Source: Kiloniellaceae bacterium
GTDB taxonomy: Bacteria; Pseudomonadota; Alphaproteobacteria; Kiloniellales; Kiloniellaceae
NCBI GenBank assembly: GCA_021776195.1
Contig: JAJFGK010000060.1
Coordinates: 147,593 to 211,592 of the forward strand
DNA length: 64,000 nucleotides
Direction: 5' to 3'
Below, one piece after another: positions 43,279 to 52,768 of the stretch. Below the pieces are notes generated by a model. The model worked only from the letters and a program-made list of their open reading frames with translations, was not told where the DNA came from and searched no databases. A program made the translations under genes and the position numbers. The first letter of the stretch is position 1, and every line of letters starts with the position of its first letter.

Positions 43279-44847
43279 TCAACTGGCGGTCAAGATGGTG
43301 GGCCGGCGATGGCGAAAGAGCGCGATAAAGGGAATCAGGCCGAGCAGCACTATGGCGATAACCAGAAAAGCGTTGTTGTAGGCGATCATGGTCGCCTGCC
43401 GGGCGATCTCGTGGTCCAGCGCCATCAGGTCGCCGAGCTCCTCCAGGTCCCAGAGGTTGGCGCCGTCGCGCAGCAGATCGTTGAAGGGACTGACATTCTC
43501 GCTCAGGACCGCATGGTTGATCTGGACGTGGCGGGCATGCAGGCCGATCACCGCCGCCGTACCCAGGGCGCTGCCGATATCGAAGTTGAGATAGAAGAAG
43601 GCGAAGCCCTGATCCTGAACACGCTTGTCGAGTTTCGAGAGCGCCAGGGAATTGAGTGGCGCCCAGACGGCGCCGGTGGCGCAGCCCTGCAGAAAGGTGG
43701 CCAGGGCGATGTCTTCGGCGCGCATTTCGGTGGTCCATTGGCCCATGGACCAGGAGGCATAGGCGGTCAGGATCAAACCGAAGACCAGCAGCGGGCGCGG
43801 GTCGATGCGGTCGCGCAGGCGGGCCATGATGACGAGACCGATGACAGAGCCGAAGCCGCGGTACAGCATGAGATTGCCGGTTTCCAAGGCGGGGTAGCCG
43901 CCGACCTGCTGCAGCATCAAGGGCAGCAGCAGGAGCGGCAGAAACAGGACCGAGCCAATGAAGAAAATGAAGAACTGGCCAAGCACGAAATTGCGGTCGG
44001 CGAAGAGGGCCCGGGGAATGAAGGGCGCCTTGGCCGTCAGGGTGTGAGCGACGAAGAGGTAAAGGGCGACCCCGGCGATCACCGCCTCAATGATGATCTC
44101 AGTCGATTCGAACCAGTCCGCGCGTTCGCCGCGGGCCAGCATCAGCTGCAGGACCCCGACACCGATGATCAGGCTGGTGAAGCCGGTCCAGTCGAGAGGC
44201 TTGGGGGTTCTTTCGTTGTCCGGGACCAGAAACCAAGCGGCAATAAAAACGCAAACGCCAATCGGCAGGCTGGCGAAGAAGATCCAGGCCCAGCCAAAAG
44301 ATTCGATCAGGTTGCCGGCGATGGTCGGCGAAATGACATTGGCGGTGACGAAACCGAGAGCCCAGAGCGAGGTCGCCTGGCCATGGCGGTCGCGCGGAAA
44401 GGCGTTTACCGCGATCGACTGGCCAACCGGGATCAGGGCGGCGCCGAACGCGCCCTGGAGAAAGCGCCAGCCGACGATCTCTTCCAGCGAGGTCGAAAAA
44501 GCGCAGGTCAGCAGCGTCGCGGTGTAGCAGGCAACGGCCCAGAGAAAGACATTCTTGCGGCCAAACCGGGCGGCGAACCAGCCGACCGTCGCGGTGGTGG
44601 TCGAGCTGCCGATGACGAAGGCGATCATGACCCAGGTGATCTGATCGGTGGTCGCCGAGAATGCGCCCTGCATATGCGGCATGGCGACGCCGACCGAGTT
44701 CCAGGTAAAGGCGTAGGCGGCCGTGCCCAGGGTCGAGCAGAGCACGATCAATACGCTGCGCAGTGTGATGTGGCTGGGTTGGGTTGGCTCGGAGGACTGC
44801 GCGATGCCGCCGGGCTGGCTATCGTCAGCGGTGGCGCTGTCACTCAT
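43279..44847 (-). CDS. emrB: MFS multidrug efflux transporter, DHA2/EmrB type
   Basis: 522 residues, about 14 membrane helices. Motif A region GWFAARFGRKNVFLWAV, motif C-like GFVTANVISPTIAGNLIE and the EmrB-type C-terminal half. It overlaps the emrA-like start-side gene by four bases, so pump and adaptor are co-translated. Exports hydrophobic toxicants with the adaptor and an outer-membrane channel encoded elsewhere. Confidence 0.9.
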   Translation of the reverse strand: MSDSATADDSQPGGIAQSSEPTQPSHITLRSVLIVLCSTLGTAAYAFTWNSVGVAMPHMQGAFSATTDQITWVMIAFVIGSSTTTATVGWFAARFGRKNVFLWAVACYTATLLTCAFSTSLEEIVGWRFLQGAFGAALIPVGQSIAVNAFPRDRHGQATSLWALGFVTANVISPTIAGNLIESFGWAWIFFASLPIGVCVFIAAWFLVPDNERTPKPLDWTGFTSLIIGVGVLQLMLARGERADWFESTEIIIEAVIAGVALYLFVAHTLTAKAPFIPRALFADRNFVLGQFFIFFIGSVLFLPLLLLPLMLQQVGGYPALETGNLMLYRGFGSVIGLVIMARLRDRIDPRPLLVFGLILTAYASWSMGQWTTEMRAEDIALATFLQGCATGAVWAPLNSLALSKLDKRVQDQGFAFFYLNFDIGSALGTAAVIGLHARHVQINHAVLSENVSPFNDLLRDGANLWDLEELGDLMALDHEIARQATMIAYNNAFLVIAIVLLGLIPFIALFRHRRPTILTAS

Positions 44848-45923
44848 TCTGGAAAGCTGTCGGCCAACACGCCCTTGATAAACGCCGCCATGTCGCGCTC
44901 GTGGCCGGTATCGATCGAAATCTCGGCGGTCATGCCGGCGCGCAGGAGGTCCAGGTGGGGGCTCGGATCCAACTTCAAGCGGACCGGGACCCGCTGCACG
45001 ACCTTCACCCAGTTGCCGGTGGCGTTCTGTGGCGGCAGTATCGAAAACTCGGCGCCGGTCGCCGGGCTGATCGAATCGACCACCGCCTTCCAGGTCACCT
45101 CCGGATAGCTGTCGACCACCACGGTGGCGCGCTGGCCGACCCGCAGGTGGGTCAACTGGACCTCCTTCATGTTGGCCTCGATCCAGGGCTCGCCGCTGGT
45201 CACCAGGGCGAAGAGCGAATCGCCGGCCTCGATGTACTCGCCGGGCTCAAGGGTGACGTTGCTAAGGGTGCCGCTGGCCGGGGCGTAGATCCCGGAATAG
45301 CTGAGATCGAGCTCGGCACGCCTGCGGTCGGCATCGGCACGCAGGTAGAGCGGATGTACCTCCAAGGGAAGGTCGGTGCCGCCGCCAAGGTCGGCCAGCA
45401 CCATTCGGTTGGTCTCCTGCAGCACCTCCACGCGGCGCCGGGCCATGGCAAGGTCATGCTCGGAGGCATCGAACTTCGCCTGGGTCCCGAAGCCCTTGGA
45501 GGAGAGTTGGAGCTGGCGCTTGTGTTCCACCTCCAGGAAGCGGATGCGCTCGCGCGCGGCGGCGATCTCCTTCAGGCCCTGGCGGTAGTGCGCGCGCAAC
45601 GACTGGACCCGCTGGGCCACCGAGGCACGCTCGGCCTCGGCGGCGGCCAGGGCCATCTCGAAGGGCCTGGGATCGATGGAGAAGAGCGGATCGCCCTTCT
45701 CGACGCGTTGGTTGTCGGCCACCAGGACATCGGTGACCTGGCCGTCGACGTTGCTGCTGATGGTAATGATCTTGGCTTTGACGTAGGCGTTTTCGGTCGT
45801 CTCGTAGCGCCCACCGGTGGCGTAGAGATAGCCGACAAGGATAATGGCGACGAGGGGTGCAGCCCCCAAAAGGAGGCCACGCAGCATAAAGCGCCTGCCA
45901 GCGCCTGACTGTGATTTCGCCAT
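44844..45923 (-). CDS. emrA: HlyD/EmrA-family membrane-fusion protein
   Basis: 359 residues: cytoplasmic tail, one TM (about 14-35), biotinyl-lipoyl halves (ENAYVKAKIITISSNVDGQV; LSYSGIYAPASGTLSN), an alpha-hairpin (about 95-185) and a beta-barrel end. It is the periplasmic adaptor for the EmrB-type pump encoded immediately downstream. No regulator gene is adjacent. Confidence 0.92.
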   Translation of the reverse strand: MAKSQSGAGRRFMLRGLLLGAAPLVAIILVGYLYATGGRYETTENAYVKAKIITISSNVDGQVTDVLVADNQRVEKGDPLFSIDPRPFEMALAAAEAERASVAQRVQSLRAHYRQGLKEIAAARERIRFLEVEHKRQLQLSSKGFGTQAKFDASEHDLAMARRRVEVLQETNRMVLADLGGGTDLPLEVHPLYLRADADRRRAELDLSYSGIYAPASGTLSNVTLEPGEYIEAGDSLFALVTSGEPWIEANMKEVQLTHLRVGQRATVVVDSYPEVTWKAVVDSISPATGAEFSILPPQNATGNWVKVVQRVPVRLKLDPSPHLDLLRAGMTAEISIDTGHERDMAAFIKGVLADSFPE

Positions 45924-46035
45924 GATCTTGTCCCACTAACGTCGGGAGACTAGATCCGTTCGGCGAACAGGGGAAGCCCTTCCTTGACGGCGCGATCGGC
46001 CGCGGGGGGCGTGCTAAAGGCTTTGGAACCGGATT

Positions 46036-46176
46036 CTAGGCGACGAGGCCCGTGACCGCCAGAAAGCCGGCGACCAGTAAAGCCAGATTCATCGCCAGGA
46101 CGGCCGTACAGACGGTCGCATTGGCGACGATGCCTAGATCGAGGTTTCGCTTGGGACGCTGCTGGTTTGCGCTCAT
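46036..46176 (-). CDS. 46-residue single-pass membrane protein
   Basis: MSANQQRPKRNLDLG then a hydrophobic helix (about 20-44) rich in Ala, Val and Leu. The basic N-terminus suggests N-in topology. The ribosome site is weak. A CRP-like dyad lies about 71 bases upstream. No family recognised. Confidence 0.45.
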   Translation of the reverse strand: MSANQQRPKRNLDLGIVANATVCTAVLAMNLALLVAGFLAVTGLVA

Positions 46177-46246
46177 GTCACTGTGCCCGTGATGGCCTTG
46201 GTTTGAGGGTCGTACCTCAGATATAGCGGGCATTCGGCTGCCGGAT

Positions 46247-46262
46247 AGTGACCGGCATCACA
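46247..46262. promoter_or_regulatory. CRP-like dyad
   Basis: AGTGA-CCGGCA-TCACA matches TGTGA-N6-TCACA at nine of ten positions. It lies between the YggT-like gene and the 46-residue protein gene, upstream of the latter. Confidence 0.45.
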
Positions 46263-46291
46263 GTTCGGTCGGTGCCAGTCCGGCGGCGCTG

Positions 46292-46663
46292 TCAGGGCTG
46301 GGCGCTGGACCCGGCCCAGATGTCATAGATCGCCCGGGCGATCTCGCCTTCCAGGGGAAAGGAGAGCATGCCCATGACCGAGTAGCCGAGCAGCCAGGGC
46401 ATCACATAGAAGCGGAACAGAAAGAAAAACCAGGCCACGTAGACCGGCACCAGAATATCGAGCAGGAAGCTCGGCGTGACCGGGCGGAAGACCCGGATGA
46501 CCGGATTGGTCAGGCGCACGAAGATGCGCATGAAGAAGAACTTGGAATCCTCGGGCAGGAAGAGGTTCATCGCGGACCGCCCAATCAGGGTCCACATCAC
46601 CATCCCCAGGATGTAATCCAGGGCGAGAACCCAGATGGGAAAGACGCCAGCCGTCTCAGCCAT
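46292..46663 (-). CDS. YggT-like small integral membrane protein
   Basis: 123 residues with three predicted helices. The core (RIFVRLTNPVIRVFRPVTPSFLLD then a long hydrophobic helix) resembles the YggT family, whose members have been linked to osmotic and membrane processes. The match is by eye and partial. It follows the sodium:solute symporter gene on the same strand but is separated from it by a terminator. Confidence 0.55.
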   Translation of the reverse strand: MAETAGVFPIWVLALDYILGMVMWTLIGRSAMNLFLPEDSKFFFMRIFVRLTNPVIRVFRPVTPSFLLDILVPVYVAWFFFLFRFYVMPWLLGYSVMGMLSFPLEGEIARAIYDIWAGSSAQP

Positions 46664-46681
46664 GGTGCTGCTTCAATCCGG

Positions 46682-46721
46682 AAAAAAAGGAGGAGGGGGC
46701 AGGATCGTGTCCTGCCCCCTC
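46682..46721 (-). terminator. Rho-independent terminator of the symporter operon
   Basis: On the minus strand a perfect 12-bp stem GAGGGGGCAGGA / TCCTGCCCCCTC (loop of five) is followed by CTCC and seven T. It lies 25 bases after the symporter stop at 46746. Confidence 0.85.
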
Positions 46722-46745
46722 ATGGAAGTCACATAACAGGTGACG

Positions 46746-48554
46746 TTAGTGGGTCTGATCCAGGATCGGATCGCCGGACGGGATACGAACCTCGTCCACC
46801 ATGTCCTGAATTTCCTGGGAGGGTGCTGGCGTCATGAGGCTCACCACCACCATGGTCACCAGACTGACCGGCATGCCGATTATGCCAAAGCGCAGGTGGT
46901 CGATCCCGAGCCAGGGCGTGCCGCCGGTATAGACGTAGTAGAGATAGGCGGCTCCCGAGCCAAAGCCCGCGATCATGCCGGCAATGGCGCCGGCGCGGTT
47001 GGCCCGCTTCCACCAGATTCCCAGAACCAAGGGGAAGAACAAGCCCGAACAGGCAAAGCAAAAGGCCCAGGCAACGGCGCCCAGAATACCCGTCAGCTTC
47101 AGACTGGCCACGGCGGCGCCGGCGGCGCCGATGAGGATCAACAAGATCCGTGCCGCGATCAGCCGGTGACGCGTGTCGGCCTTCGGGTCGATGATCTTGT
47201 AGTAGAGATCGTGGCTCAGGGCGTTGGCGATCGCCAGCAGCAGGCCATCGGCGGTGGACATGGCAGCCGCCATGCCGCCGGCGGCGACCAGACCGGAGAT
47301 CACGTAGGGAAGGCCGGCAATTTCCGGTGTCGCCAGGACGACGATATCGGGCCGCATGAAGAACTCGTTGATCTGCAGCAGACCATCACCGTTCGAGTCG
47401 GAGATGTTCAGCATGCCGACCGCCGCCCAGTTCTTGATCCATTCGAGCGCCTGCACGTCGGCGATCGCCTTGCCGATAATGCCGGTGGCCAGGTTCGGAT
47501 CGAGAATCTGCAGTTTGGTGAGCGTGGCCAGGGCCGGCGAGGTGAAGTAGAGCAGGAAGATGAAGAGCAGCGACCAGGCCACCGACTTGCGTGCCGCACG
47601 CACCGTCGGGGTCGTGAAGTAGCGCATCAGGATATGCGGCAGGGAGGCCGTACCGGCCATCATGCACAGCACCAGGGTGACGAACTTCCAGCTCGCCATT
47701 CCGGTTCCCGGCTCGTTGTGGAGCGTGGTCAGGACCTTGAGGCCGGCAAAGCTTTCGGTGGCGGCCGTACCGACACCGACCAGAGGCTCGAGCTCGGCGA
47801 TCCGCGCCACGGCATCGCCGTAGGAAAAGTGCGGGATGACACCGAAGCCCTGCTTGTTGGACATCCAGATCACCGGAACCACATAGGCGATGATCAAGAC
47901 GATGTACTGGGCCACCTGGGTCCAGGTCACCGCCCGCATGCCGCCCAGCATGGAACAGAGCAGAATACCGAGCAGGCCGAACCAGACACCCAGTTCGAAG
48001 GGAATCTGCAGGGCGCGCGCGGCGATGGTGCCGGTCGCGTTGATCTGTGCCGTCACATAGGTAAAGGAGGCGACCACCAGAATGATCACCGCGCAGAAGC
48101 GGGCGAGATTGCCGCCATAGCGCGTGCCAATGAAGTCCGGCACCGTGTAGCAGCCGAACTTCCTGAGGTAGGGCGCCATGAGGGACGAGACCAGTACGTA
48201 GCCGCCGGTCCAGCCCACGACGAAGGCCAGATAGCCATGACCGCCGAAGTAGATGCCACCGGCGAGAGCCACGAAGGAGGCGCCGGACATCCAGTCCGCC
48301 GCCGTGGCCATGCCATTGAACACCGCTGGTACCTGACGGCCCGCAACGTAATAGGCGTCAACTTGCATGGTGCGCGACAGCCAGCCGATGGCGGCATAGA
48401 TCGCGATCGTGAACGCGACGAAGAGAATGCCGATCGTCGCCGCGCTCATGCCCATCTGCTCGCAAATGGCCATGATGAGAATGAAGACTAAGAATCCGCC
48501 GGTATAGATCCCGTAGATCTTCGGCAGATTGTCGATAAAGTTGCCTTTGATCAT
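46746..48554 (-). CDS. Sodium:solute symporter, acetate/ActP-like (VC_2705 type), with EF-hand-like insert
   Basis: 602 residues, 13 or more helices. SSS-family motifs: YYVAGRQVPAVFNGMATAADWMSGASFV, AGGMAAAMSTADGLLLAIANAL and GTASLPHILMRYFT. The pairing with a DUF4212 subunit upstream defines the VC_2705 subfamily, thought to move acetate or short organic acids. Unusually for a carrier, a loop near residue 385 reads DSNGDGLLQINE, a perfect 12-residue EF-hand calcium loop. Gap to the DUF4212 gene is 15 bases. Confidence 0.92.
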   Translation of the reverse strand: MIKGNFIDNLPKIYGIYTGGFLVFILIMAICEQMGMSAATIGILFVAFTIAIYAAIGWLSRTMQVDAYYVAGRQVPAVFNGMATAADWMSGASFVALAGGIYFGGHGYLAFVVGWTGGYVLVSSLMAPYLRKFGCYTVPDFIGTRYGGNLARFCAVIILVVASFTYVTAQINATGTIAARALQIPFELGVWFGLLGILLCSMLGGMRAVTWTQVAQYIVLIIAYVVPVIWMSNKQGFGVIPHFSYGDAVARIAELEPLVGVGTAATESFAGLKVLTTLHNEPGTGMASWKFVTLVLCMMAGTASLPHILMRYFTTPTVRAARKSVAWSLLFIFLLYFTSPALATLTKLQILDPNLATGIIGKAIADVQALEWIKNWAAVGMLNISDSNGDGLLQINEFFMRPDIVVLATPEIAGLPYVISGLVAAGGMAAAMSTADGLLLAIANALSHDLYYKIIDPKADTRHRLIAARILLILIGAAGAAVASLKLTGILGAVAWAFCFACSGLFFPLVLGIWWKRANRAGAIAGMIAGFGSGAAYLYYVYTGGTPWLGIDHLRFGIIGMPVSLVTMVVVSLMTPAPSQEIQDMVDEVRIPSGDPILDQTH

Positions 48555-48569
48555 CGCTTCCTATTCCCC

Positions 48570-48833
48570 CTACTCTTCGCCGAAGCCGGTTTCGTTGTCG
48601 ATCTTGTCCTGCTGCCAGTTGGAAAAGAAAATCAACAGGACGAAAATGAACAAGGATCCCTGAACCGCGAGGTAGTAGCCAAGCGGAAAGCCAATGAAGG
48701 TGAATTCATTGAGACTCTTGGCAAACCAGTGAACGACGAAGGCAAAAACGAACCAAAGCGCCAGAATCAGGATGGTTAGATTCCGGGTCCTGCTCCAGTG
48801 CCGTTTCATCGCATCTGACCTATCTTGAGACAT
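48570..48833 (-). CDS. DUF4212 small membrane subunit
   Basis: 87 residues, two helices (about 18-36 and 50-72), with the family-typical WFAKSLNEFTFIGFPLGYYLAVQGSLF split by a turn. It accompanies VC_2705-type sodium:solute symporters as a probable accessory subunit. GGGGGGA lies five bases before the ATG. First gene of the operon; divergent from the gene at 48940. Confidence 0.88.
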   Translation of the reverse strand: MSQDRSDAMKRHWSRTRNLTILILALWFVFAFVVHWFAKSLNEFTFIGFPLGYYLAVQGSLFIFVLLIFFSNWQQDKIDNETGFGEE

Positions 48834-48939
48834 CTGTCCCCCCTAAGTGCTGTTTGCGTGCGGGTAGTTCTCGTGACGTAGATAACTTCGTTGACTTGCG
48901 AGGGCCCGGTGAGGCACTCGTTCGCTGCGGGCCCACCGA

Positions 48940-49665
48940 TTGGCGAGGGCGCCAGGACCCGATGACACAATTGATGTTGCGGCGTGTAACTTTGCGGCGT
49001 GCCTGCTGGAGACCACCATCCCTAAACTGTCTGAAATCGATTGGCGGGCTGTCTGGCATAGGCTCACCATCCGCTTCGACAAGCGGCCGATCCAGTCGCC
49101 CGGCGCCTTGGTCGAGTTCTTGGGGAGCCGTGCGGCCTACGTCGCCCAGACGTCGCTCTACGGATACTTGAAGACCCGAATCGGCACGAGATATCCCGAA
49201 GTGTTTCAAGATCAGGCATTCGCCGTCTCCATCGACATCGCGAAATGGCAGGTCTTTGCCGCCTGCTTGGCGGACCTGACGATCTTTGCCGTGGCGAACG
49301 TCGCGCGCGACGACAAGCTGGAGGTTCGGGAGGCCGAGGCTCTGGCCCAATCCTGCTTCGAGGGAGCCCTCAGGGAAGCCGGCATCGACCCGGACAGTGG
49401 TGTGGACGTCGCCAAAACAGTCTCGGCTTTCGTTTCGCGTGCCGAGGCCACCGACTGGACCGCCGCCACGCTGGGCGAAGAGGCCTTTCGGCAAAGTCCG
49501 GCCGCATTGGTCGAGTGGGCCCCGGTGGTGAAAGAGTTCAAAGAAATGGATCGGGAAATCGTCACGAACTCAATCCGTTTCCGTTGGCGCGATGTTCGCG
49601 ATCAAGTGCGGCGCAGGGTCGACGGCGAAGCGCTCAGTCAACAATGGAAGCTCGAAATCGGCTAG
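48940..49665 (+). CDS. Hypothetical soluble protein
   Basis: 241 residues, no recognised domain, no signal peptide or membrane segment. Predicted largely helical with tryptophans spread through (IDWRAVWHRL; EATDWTAATLGEEAF; ALVEWAPVVKEF). The only upstream in-frame starts are TTG (chosen) or CTG, because a stop sits at 48910, so the N-terminus is uncertain. It lies between the symporter genes and the DUF294 protein. Confidence 0.55.
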   Translation: MARAPGPDDTIDVAACNFAACLLETTIPKLSEIDWRAVWHRLTIRFDKRPIQSPGALVEFLGSRAAYVAQTSLYGYLKTRIGTRYPEVFQDQAFAVSIDIAKWQVFAACLADLTIFAVANVARDDKLEVREAEALAQSCFEGALREAGIDPDSGVDVAKTVSAFVSRAEATDWTAATLGEEAFRQSPAALVEWAPVVKEFKEMDREIVTNSIRFRWRDVRDQVRRRVDGEALSQQWKLEIG

Positions 49666-49976
49666 GGTTTTCGCCCTATGGGATCTCGATCTGTGTTTCT
49701 TTGTCACGCTTAGCATGTGACTCTACTGCCCCATCTGCCCCGGAAATCGAATCGGGTCCATTTTCTTTGTATTTTCCGGCCTGGCCGCTCGGGCCGTCAA
49801 CGGCCTTTTACGATTCGTTAACGGATTGTGAAAAATTCACGACCAGGTGAGCCGTGGTTTTGCAAATCTGTAAATATTGTGGATTCGCGTGATCCAAATC
49901 ATTGTCAAAAACCTCGGCATTGCGGCAGGATTCGCTGCTGCCCTGAACCAGAGTGCATGCCAGGAGTGGAAGAGCG
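49666..49976. other. AT-richer gap before the DUF294 gene
   Basis: 311 bases without a gene. A short hairpin GGCCGT (49792-49797) / ACGGCC (49800-49805) followed by TTTTA may end the upstream gene. A dyad TGAT-CCAA-ATCA (49890-49901), 75 bases before the ATG at 49977, resembles the core of a CRP/FNR-family site but lacks the outer consensus bases. AGGAG about ten bases before the ATG is the ribosome site. Confidence 0.4.
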
Positions 49977-51461
49977 ATGGCCAACCGGACGGCGATCTTT
50001 GCCCGGACCGTTTCCGAGTCGATGGATGCCAATCCGCTGGTCCTGCCAGGCGACGCCAGCCTGTCCCATGCGCTAGCGGCGATGGCCGAAGGCAATCGAG
50101 AGAGCGTGCTGGTTGTGGCGAAGGCAGGGGGGACGGACGACGCGACCGGCCGTCTGATGGGGATCTTCACCGAACGCGACGTCGTGCGCCGGGTCGCCCT
50201 GAGGGCCAGTGGACAGGAAAGTCTGGCCGACGTCATGACGCCGCATCCCAAGCGCATTCTGGGTGACGATTACCTCTACCATGCCATCGCCGTGATGCGC
50301 CGGCATGGTCTGCGACACCTACCGGTGGTCGATCGCGAGAACCGTCCAATCGGCGTGTTGCGCCTGCATGATGCCCTGGCGTTCCTCGATCCCGATCGGT
50401 TGGAGGTTCTCGATGCGCTCAGCCAGGAGAGCAGTCTGGACGGCCTGCGCGAGGTCAAGGCGGCGCAAGTGGAGCTCGCCGAGCAGCTCTTTGCCGACTC
50501 CCTGCCGGCTCCGGCGATCCAACAGGTCATCTCCGAGGTTAACCGCGACATCCACGCCAGGATCATCGACCGACAGCTTGGCGCCATGGAGGAGGAGGGC
50601 TGGGGCGGCCCGCCAGTTGCCTTTTGTCTCATCATCATGGGGTCGGGCGGTCGCGGCGAGAGTTTTCTCTATCCCGACCAGGACAACGGTCTGATCCTCG
50701 ACGACTATCCCGACGAGGATCATGGCCGGATCGATCCCTTTTTCATCGAGCTCAGCGAGCGGCTGAACCGCGACCTCGACAGGGTCGGTTTTCCTTACTG
50801 CAACGGCTATGTCATGGCCCGCAACCCGCTGTGGCGCAAGACCCGAAGCCAGTGGCGCGCCCAGATCGCGCGCTGGGGCGTCAGGCGCCGGACCATTGCC
50901 AATCAACTGGCCGATATTTTTTTCGACTTTCGCGGCGCTTACGGCGAGCTTCAGTGGGCCGAGGAACTGCGCCGCGATGTCGCGGCCATGGCCCGGACCA
51001 GCACGCACTTTCTGTCCGGCATGGCCGAGGAAGGCGGGCGCACGTCGGTTGCGCTTGGCTGGTTCGGCACCCTGGCACCCACCAAGGACGATCCCGAACA
51101 CCGGGGCGAGGTCAACCTGAAGCACCGCGGCACGCTGCCCCTGGTGACCAACCTGCGCCTCCTGGCGCTGCGCGAGGGGGTGCTGGAGACCTCGAGCCTG
51201 GCGCGGCTCGATGCGCTGCAGGCGCGCGGCTTGATCGACCGGGACGAGTGGGACTACCTGCGCGGCGCCTTCGATCACATTACCGCGCTGCTGCTGCGCC
51301 AACAGCTCGCCGATTTCCGCGACCCCGATCGCCAGGTCAGCAACTTCGTGCGGCCCGATGCCCTGACCGAGCGCGAGCGCGAACTGCTGGTTCGCTCGCT
51401 CAAGGCGATCGAGCGTTTTGCCAAGCGGGTCGAGATCGAATTCACCGGCCGGGTTCTATAG
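49977..51461 (+). CDS. CBS-pair / DUF294 nucleotidyltransferase-like regulator
   Basis: 494 residues: two CBS domains (about 10-135), then a DUF294 nucleotidyltransferase fold (about 145-290) with IIMGSGGRGES followed by PDQDNGLI, the GS...DxD pattern that may bind metal and nucleotide, and a DUF294 C-terminal helical domain (about 320-490). Related to the GlnD family. Commonly found beside VC_2705-type symporters, as here, so a regulatory link with uptake is likely. An in-frame GTG at 49953 is an alternative start. Confidence 0.9.
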   Translation: MANRTAIFARTVSESMDANPLVLPGDASLSHALAAMAEGNRESVLVVAKAGGTDDATGRLMGIFTERDVVRRVALRASGQESLADVMTPHPKRILGDDYLYHAIAVMRRHGLRHLPVVDRENRPIGVLRLHDALAFLDPDRLEVLDALSQESSLDGLREVKAAQVELAEQLFADSLPAPAIQQVISEVNRDIHARIIDRQLGAMEEEGWGGPPVAFCLIIMGSGGRGESFLYPDQDNGLILDDYPDEDHGRIDPFFIELSERLNRDLDRVGFPYCNGYVMARNPLWRKTRSQWRAQIARWGVRRRTIANQLADIFFDFRGAYGELQWAEELRRDVAAMARTSTHFLSGMAEEGGRTSVALGWFGTLAPTKDDPEHRGEVNLKHRGTLPLVTNLRLLALREGVLETSSLARLDALQARGLIDRDEWDYLRGAFDHITALLLRQQLADFRDPDRQVSNFVRPDALTERERELLVRSLKAIERFAKRVEIEFTGRVL

Positions 51462-51492
51462 TCGTTTGCGAGGAAGGAGCTTGTTCGCCATC

Positions 51493-52749
51493 ATGTCGCA
51501 ACGCCGCCTCGATACGTTCCTGATCGGGTGTGTCGGGTTCCTGGCCGTGGCCGCGATCTTGCTCGGCTTCGGGTTTTCCGACTGGGTCGCATCGCGTTCC
51601 GGACTCTTCATGGTCCTGGCGGGGGTCGCTCTGGCCGTCGCGCTGATCGCCTTTGCCTCGCTGTTTCGCGCGGCTCGCCGGGCCGAAGCGGCGCTGACCC
51701 GCCTGCGCGGCACCGCCGCGGCGCTGGCTTCCGCCGTCGTCGATCCGAACGACCTGCGGGCCGCCGCGATCCTTGAAGCCCTGAGCGAGCCGGTCCTGGT
51801 GATCAACCAGTTGGCGCAGGTGACCCTGGTCAATGGCCCGGCCAAGGCCCTGCTCGGCGCGGAGCAGGTGGCCGTCGGCACCTCGGTCTATGCGGCCCTG
51901 GCCCGCAGGCCGCTGGAGCGGGCCCTGGCCAGGGGCGAGACCACGACCGCCCGGCTCGACCGCACCGATGGCGAGAGCCTGCAGGCCAGCATTGTTCCGC
52001 TCGCGGGCGGCGAAGGCGCGGTGCTGTGTTTCGGGTCCAGGCGCGAAGCGGGCTCCGGTGGCCTCGACCACGACTTGAGCCTGCACGACCAGCCACCGCG
52101 GCCACGGCCGATCGACGACGCAACACCCCTGGATGATTTGCCAGTCGTGGTGCTCGACTGCGAGACCACCGGCCTGGATGTGACGGCCGACCGAGTGGTC
52201 TCCCTTGGCGCCGTGCGCTTGCAGGGCGGACGGATTTTTCGGACGACCTGCCTCGACCTGCTGGTCAACCCAGGCTGCGGCATCCCGGCGGGCTCGACCG
52301 CGATCCACGGCATCACCGATGCAATGGTTGCGGATGCCCCCGCCTTCGCGCCGGTTTTCGACCGGTTTAACGCGATGAGCGAGGGCTGCCTTTTGATCGG
52401 GCATAACATGCCCTTTGACGTCACCATGCTCGCCCGCGAGGCCGAAATCGAGGGACTGAGTTGGACGCGCCCGCCGGTGCTCGATACCCTGCGGCTGTCC
52501 TCCGCCATGTACTACTTCCATGACCTGGACGACTTCTCGCTGGAATCTCTCGCCGGGCAGCTCGGCGTCACCATTCGCGGCCGCCACACGGCCCTGGGCG
52601 ATGCCCTGGTGACGGCCGAGATCTATGCCCGAATGCTGCCGCTACTGGCGGCCGAGGGGGTGACGACCCTGGGTCAGGCGCGTCATCTCTCGAGCCTGGC
52701 GCAAGGCGTGATCCGCAACCAAAAGGCGGCCGGCTGGCTGGACTGCTGA
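51493..52749 (+). CDS. Membrane-anchored PAS-like / DEDDh 3'-5' exonuclease
   Basis: 418 residues. Two TM helices (about 8-60) are followed by a PAS-like segment (about 90-185: ILEALSEPVLVINQLAQVTLVN) and a PolC/epsilon-type exonuclease (about 215-400). All DEDDh residues are present: DCETTGLD, IGHNMPFDVTML and RHTALGDALVT. It belongs to the symporter/DUF294 neighbourhood group and starts 31 bases after DUF294. AAGGAG is 13 bases before the ATG, longer than ideal. Substrate unknown. Confidence 0.88.
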   Translation: MSQRRLDTFLIGCVGFLAVAAILLGFGFSDWVASRSGLFMVLAGVALAVALIAFASLFRAARRAEAALTRLRGTAAALASAVVDPNDLRAAAILEALSEPVLVINQLAQVTLVNGPAKALLGAEQVAVGTSVYAALARRPLERALARGETTTARLDRTDGESLQASIVPLAGGEGAVLCFGSRREAGSGGLDHDLSLHDQPPRPRPIDDATPLDDLPVVVLDCETTGLDVTADRVVSLGAVRLQGGRIFRTTCLDLLVNPGCGIPAGSTAIHGITDAMVADAPAFAPVFDRFNAMSEGCLLIGHNMPFDVTMLAREAEIEGLSWTRPPVLDTLRLSSAMYYFHDLDDFSLESLAGQLGVTIRGRHTALGDALVTAEIYARMLPLLAAEGVTTLGQARHLSSLAQGVIRNQKAAGWLDC

Positions 52750-52768
52750 TCGCGGCAGCCCTGCCCCC

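Noticed and set aside
46740..48491. 583-codon open frame opposite the symporter gene
   Set aside because: His/Gly/Asp-rich shadow of the well-supported symporter; no ribosome site or domain.
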